Part shown: positions 59,276 to 64,000 of the stretch, piece after piece
Position numbering within the stretch: the first letter of the stretch is position 1
Layout of the letters: the number at the start of each line of letters is the position of its first letter
Origin: Euryodendron excelsum
Lineage: Eukaryota; Streptophyta; Magnoliopsida; Ericales; Pentaphylacaceae
DNA length: 64,000 bases
Direction of reading: 5' to 3'
Assembly: GCA_033060915.1 (NCBI GenBank)
Contig: CM065394.1
Coordinates: 14,932,501-14,996,500, forward strand
Translations under genes and position numbers: made by a program
Notes under the pieces: model-generated
What the model was told of the DNA's origin: nothing
Database searches by the model: none
What the model saw: the letters and a program-made list of their open reading frames with translations, nothing else

Positions 59276-59967
59276 TATTCCTTAGATTTTTCAAAAATTG
59301 CACAAATATTAGCAACCTCATCCAAATAAAAAATATTGGGAGTCTCAAAATTAACAAGAAAATATTCAAAAGGGTCAAAATTATTTATTGTTGTAACATT
59401 CTCTTGCACGAGGGCATCTATCAATTAAGTTTGTTGGCATTCATCATCTTCTGGTATTTGTCTATCGACGTGGAAGATGTTGACCTCCAGTGTCATATTC
59501 CTAAAGGACAACTTCATCAACAGCTTCCTACAATTAATCACAGCATCACATGTAGCAAGGAAATGTCTACCTAAAGTAATCCGCATTTTTGAGTTAGAGT
59601 TAACCACAGAATGAGTGTCCAAAATTAGGAAATCAACAGGCTAGTAAAACTTGTTAATTTGGATTAACACATCCTTAACTACTCCTCACAGCACCTTGAC
59701 AGATCTGTCAGCCAACTGCAACACCACAGATGTGGGTTTGATCTCTCCTAACCCCAATTGCAAGTAAATAGAATAAGGTATGAGATAGACACTAGCCCTT
59801 AAATCAAGCAAGGCCTGCTTAAACTCATGATCCCCAATAATATAAGAAATTATGCGGCATCCTAGATCCTTGTACTTAGATGGGATTCTTTGTTCAATCA
59901 AAGCACTTACTTGTTTTGTTAGAAAATCAATTTTCTTAACAAGATGCTTTTTTTTCATTGTACACAA
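59276..59967 (-). pseudogene. Element H: aspartic protease, active-site motif altered
   Basis: The minus-strand frame at 59686-59967 has KYKDLGCRIISYIIGDHEF, then DLRASVYLIPYSIYLQLGLGEI. The related element G has DLGASVNLLPY, so Gly of the D-x-G active site is Arg here. A stop follows, then the second half (ITLGRHFLATCDAVINC, 59425-59622) in another frame. It should be inactive. Confidence 0.9.
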
Positions 59968-61685
59968 ATCCTTGAGAACCTTTGCATAAGTAAGAACCTA
60001 TTTTATCACATGTAATAAAGGAAGATTGATTTTCACTTGTCTCAGGTTCTCTATGATTGCATGATTGGAGTCTACAGTTCGCAAATTAGATTTTAAATCT
60101 TGCGGGAAAGGTATGCTAATCAAACTCTTAACTATCTCATCTTTTTAACGCAAGTCAGTCCCATCACCACTCAAATTTTTATTGACATCCTCAAGCTCGT
60201 GAGCCTTCACTGGTATATCCAATGATCTTCCACTACAAGCAGTTATGGCATTGACTTCCTTAAAGTCTTTTTTTTTTCAAGATTAGACCTTTGTGCCATA
60301 TGTTGACCTCGGGGATTTTTAAGCTTGTAATGAGAATTTTCCTTGCTCATTCACAGTTAAAGAGCTTGTCAATTTGGACACATGACTCCTAATTTCCTTA
60401 TTTTCTTCAACAACCTAAGTAATTAATGATTCAAACTTTTGGTTTGCCTTAGTCTAGGCCTCAATAAATGCATACAAAGTGTCTTGTAAAGGATTTTTAG
60501 AAGAAGATGATGCATGATATGATGGTGCAGTATAAGTTCTAGGCAGCTGTGGTTACACATTATGTTGTGGATCAATTTTCCAACTAAAATTTGGGTGATT
60601 CCTCCAACTAGGATTATATGCATCTGAGAAGGGTGTAAAAGGTTTTTTACTCATACCAAGGGCATTACAATGTTCCTCATACATTCCTCTCATCTCAAGA
60701 AATGTGGGGCAATCTGGATCTAGGTGATCCACTTCTTGACAAACTAAACACGGTCTTTGGGACTCACTATGGGAAAGGGCGTTTGCAACTATTGTATCCT
60801 TCATTTTCAAGGCCTCTAATTCTCTAGTCAAGCATTCTAATTGGGTATCAGGTTATCCTCTTCTCTAAGGTGATAAATTTCTCCACTCACAGAATTAGAG
60901 GTGGGTTGTGACCTATCAGTACTATCAATAGCACTTGGTCGAGTCTAGCTATGAGCTTTTTCTACTAGATCATTCAAATACTCAAGGGCTTCTTCTGGGT
61001 CTTTTTGTAAAAACTCACAATTACACAACATCTCAATGAATTGGCGCTCCCTAGATAGAAGTCCTTCATAGAAATAGCTCACAAAGCCCCAGCTCTCGTA
61101 CCTATGGTGGGGACACAAATTAAGCAGTTCTTTATATCTTTCCCAAACTTGGTATAAAATTTCATTCTCTTTATTAGCATAAGTAGAAATTTGTCTCTTC
61201 AAAGTATTTGTTTTATGATTAGGAAAATATTTATTGAAAAATTTTTAGTCATCTCACCCCACGATCCAATTGAACGGGGTCTAAGTGAATATAGCCAACT
61301 CTTTGCTCTGTCTTTTAGTGAAAATGGAAAATGATTGCACCCATTGTACCATGTTGACTATGAAAAGTCGTGACACATATGGGTTTTCATTTTCCAATCC
61401 ATGAAAAGTGGGAAGAAGTTGAATCATTCCCAGTTTAAAATCAAAGTGCGGCACATTAGGTGGAAATATGATACATGAGGGTGTGGCCATGCATGTGGGT
61501 TGGAGATACTCTTGAAGAATTTTAGTGGGTTGCTCCTCGTGGTGGCTCATTGTGAATGATGACTGTGATTCAACAAATTGTGTGTCCAAGGTAGGTAGTG
61601 TACCAAAAAGATTCGTGAAGAGAGTTTCAATTTCCGAGTCAGGTCTCCTTGCAAACCTACCTAAATCGTCCCTATACCTATGCAT
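59968..61685 (-). pseudogene. gag: Element H: gag, decayed, with CCHC knuckle
   Basis: It starts at an ATG at 61685 (MHRYRDDLGRFARRPDSEI). Diagnostic Athila gag blocks are EEQPTKILQEYLQPTCMATP, PHFDFKLGMIQLLPTFHGLE and, in a shifted frame, a block with WERYKELLNLCPHH, FYEGL and LLSRERQFIEML (60945-61202). A C-x2-C-x4-H-x4-C zinc knuckle (CLVCQEVDHLDPDC) is encoded at 60709-60750. Numerous stops follow before the protease. Gag packages the RNA; this copy is not translatable in full. Confidence 0.88.
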
Positions 61686-61851
61686 GCATTCAAAAATTAA
61701 TTTTTTTTTTTTACAGAAAACTAATGTATCAAAAAAAAAACTAAAATAAATAAAACAAATAGAATGAATAAAATAATGGAGAATGGAACAAAGTTACCGC
61801 TTTTGACGAATCAACAAACCTACTCCTTAGATTGTTCCTTGTTGTACCGTC
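61686..61851 (-). mobile_element. Element H: short leader
   Basis: AT-rich, with two A/T runs near 61700 and 61731. Nothing else is seen. Confidence 0.5.
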
Positions 61852-61869
61852 TCCCCAGCAACGGTACCA
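61852..61869 (-). other. Primer-binding site, tRNA-Asp type, element H
   Basis: TCCCCAGCAACGGTACCA matches the tRNA-Asp CCA end at 15 of 18 positions, five bases from the LTR. This supports the Athila-like assignment. Confidence 0.85.
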
Positions 61870-61874
61870 AAATT

Positions 61875-63242
61875 TGATTACACCCAAAGATTAACGCGAT
61901 AATTGTAGTATAGCTTTGGGGTGCCGATTCCTCAGGGAGATGGAAGAAGTAACACATGAATAAAACAAAGAAAAATATTTGATGTCTAAAGGAAAGAAGC
62001 TGATTTTTAAAAACGGTTTAAAAACTAATGATGAAAAGAAATATCAAGTTTATGAGTGGCAAAGCATCAGGAATTCCTCTCACAAGGCAGCTAAATCTAT
62101 TAATTTTCAATCCATTAACAATCTCAATTGGGGAGTTCACATCTCAAATCCCCAACCGGAAGATAGAGAACTTCAAACTAGTGATAATTTCAAAAGAATG
62201 TCTTTTAAATATTGTTCACCCTTATTAAAATCCCAAAGTTATTAATCCTGTTGACAAAATCTCATAATGACCATATGTCTACTTGCAATATCACAGCGAA
62301 GAATTGAATCAACAAGATCAATAGCTCAGCTTGAACATATTCATGGATCCTTACCATGCTATGGAAAAAGCGTGATTGAACCCATGAAGGGATTCAAATC
62401 CACGAATATTCAAGAAGAAAAAAAAAATTCATAATAGTTGATGAACAATAGATAAAAATCATACAAGCATTGAAGAGCAATTGTATGGATCAAAATAGAT
62501 TGAAATACCTTATTTGTTTACGTTCATCCCCAGCCGAGCCAAAGGGTTTAGTTCCTCATATTAGGAAAAATAAACACTGTTCTCCAAAAAAAATTCATGA
62601 ATTATAAAAAAAATCCCCCTTCCCTTTTCAACTGAGAGTCCACTATCCTCCCCTACGAAAATCAAATCTAAATCTCACATAGGATATGCTCCAGATTTTT
62701 AGGTGCAGATTGTGGGCTATTTTTAACCTAGTAAATGTTAGAATTAAACAAATACTATTTCACGAACAATTGTAGCCCATTAAGTCAGATTTCCAGGACC
62801 TCTTGAATCACCACAATCCAATGTGTACTGAGAGAGATATGATAAAAATACTGCAGGCTGTTCAGAGAAGTTTCCATTTCGGGATTGAATCAAATCTAGT
62901 ATTCTCTCCTCTAAACTTGGTGGCTGATCACTCCCTTCCTTTATTCAGCTTATTCATGTATTCTGGGTCATCTAATTTGGGTTGGGTCTAGGCCACTCGA
63001 GTTGGAACCCATCTCTTGAGTGGCTGCTTTACTTCACTTCTTTATTCATGCTGAGACTTAAGTTCCAATTCTTCTTAACTTTATTCCTATCATAAAAATC
63101 ATTGAAAATTGACCAGAATTTGAAATTTAATAAAATAAGGATCAAGTGAGCAAACTATCATTAAATGGCTTCAATTATTCTCATAAGCTAGCAAGTAAAC
63201 TTGAAAAATTAATGTTCATAGTGCATTTTTATGCACTCATCA
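61875..63242 (-). mobile_element. Element H: 5' LTR, 1368 bp
   Basis: TGATTACACCC to ATGCACTCATCA on the plus strand, homologous along its length to 46973-48346. No gene is supported inside it. Confidence 0.92.
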
Positions 63243-63247
63243 CTCCC
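63243..63247. repeat. Target-site duplication of element H, right copy (CTCCC)
   Basis: Identical to 46968-46972. Together with the split protease it proves insertion of H into G. Confidence 0.9.
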
Positions 63248-64000
63248 CTAGGTATTTTAAGAGGTCGGTCAACGAGTTGAAGTGTCATGCTTGTAGGCTT
63301 AAGCTCACCAAGACCCAATTGTTTATACACCGAATAAGGGAGTAGGTTCACACTAGCCCCTAGATCAAGCAAAGCTTATCCGATTTTGTGCTTCCCAATA
63401 ATACATGACATGGTAGTGCATCCAAGATCCTTATATTTGGGAAGGACATTGTGATGTATTATGGCACTCACATATTCGATCAAAAATACCTTCGTTTATA
63501 TATTAAGCTTGCACTTAATTGTACACAATTATTTCAAAAACTTAGCATAAGATGGATTTTGGTTGATAGCATCTAAGAGAGGAATATTCACTTTCGCTTG
63601 CTCAAACACATCATAAATCTTCGAATTTAAAAGCTAATCTTTAGGTTTAGTTAAGCTATGAGGGAACGGAGCATATGACAATGGTTCAAGTTCATCCTTC
63701 TTAGACACATTCCTAGATTGTTGTACCTCCCTTTCTTCATCGTTCTTTTCTTCTCCCTTGGGGTTTTATTTTCACTCTCTAATTGCTTCTCTACTCTTGT
63801 CCTTACACTTTTCCTCTCTCCTATCCTCACTTGCCCTAAGAACTTCTTTCCTAGACTTAAAATCTTTGCAAATGATAGTTTTATCTATGACTTTCCTGAT
63901 TCTAAGTGTAGTGAACGATTGGATTTGTTCTTGATGGAGTGTTGGATTGGGATCACGCTTAAGCACCTGTCTAGGAGGATTCTCTCGAGATTGAGTGGGA
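63248..64000 (-). pseudogene. Element G: gag end and N-terminal half of protease
   Basis: The minus strand near 63315-63378 encodes DLGASVNLLPYSVYKQLGLG with an intact D-L-G-A active-site motif. It continues SMTLQLVDRPLKIPR up to the border with H. Upstream are KYKDLGCTTMSCIIGKHKI and a charged region rich in Lys/Glu (63772-63966), the gag-protease linker. A few stops occur. The rest of gag lies right of the window. Confidence 0.88.

Larger units (their letters stand above)
46973..63242 (-). mobile_element. Element H: Athila-like Ty3/gypsy retrotransposon, full structure with nested insert
   Basis: This 16.3 kb span is flanked by CTCCC. It carries two 1.37 kb LTRs, a tRNA-Asp PBS, gag, protease, RT, RNase H and integrase remnants, and a G-rich polypurine tract. 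About 7 kb of it is the inserted LTR I with J inside. All proteins are broken: the protease active site and the RT catalytic box are altered, and the integrase C-terminus is lost. It inserted in the protease of an older relative, G. Confidence 0.92.

Noticed and set aside
1..64000. Host protein-coding gene, rRNA, or defence-type operon.
   Set aside because: All reading frames with recognisable motifs belong to retrotransposons or the PMD pseudogene; nothing else is supportable.

Overview
This window looks like retrotransposon-dense chromatin of a plant nuclear genome, probably a flowering plant. I see no conventional host gene, rRNA, tRNA gene, CRISPR array or prokaryotic operon. The plant call rests on two Ty3/gypsy groups with plant-type primer-binding sites (tRNA-Arg for an Ogre/Tat-like group, tRNA-Asp for an Athila-like group), a Ty1/copia solo LTR and a plant mobile domain (PMD) pseudogene. 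The sequence is AT-rich, and nearly every reading frame is broken. I cannot name the species.

Layout. (F) 1-~4060 is a minus-strand Athila-like remnant: 3' LTR end, poly-G tract, noncoding region, decayed 300-codon ORF, tRNA-Asp PBS and U5. (B) ~4060-12852 is a minus-strand Ogre/Tat-like element: decayed gag, leader, tRNA-Arg PBS and a 5.4 kb LTR. It abuts the leader of (A) 12853-18163, a related element with a 3.9 kb LTR. A interrupts the gag of (C), a plus-strand relative covering 18164-21277 and 36388-39732. C also carries a PMD-family pseudogene antisense to its gag. C is split by (D) 21278-36382, a complete 15.1 kb element with a 5-bp duplication (ACAAT), 4.1 and 4.3 kb LTRs, PBS, polypurine tract, a gag frame and no pol. 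(E) 39733-44746 is a 5 kb lone Ogre/Tat-like LTR, followed by an inverted LTR stub.

The right third is a four-level nest. The old Athila-like element (G) occupies 44923-46972 and 63248-64000. Its protease is split by a second Athila-like element (H) at 46973-63242, flanked by CTCCC. The pol of H is split by an Ogre/Tat-like LTR (I) at 51930-58955. I is itself split by a copia solo LTR (J) at 55128-56537, flanked by TTTTT.

The most interesting system is the giant-LTR, gag-only family (A, B, C, D, E, I). Its LTRs are 4-5.6 kb, mostly R/U5. They contain a C-poor purine tract of about 1.7 kb, U3 modules of about 150 bp, and inverted repeats placed just upstream of a TATA box. The stem sequences of these inverted repeats differ between subfamilies. 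D adds a 69-bp (23-codon) tandem array and a 13-bp hairpin overlapping the polypurine tract. No pol appears in the only complete copy, so mobilisation in trans by an autonomous Ogre/Tat partner is the natural inference.
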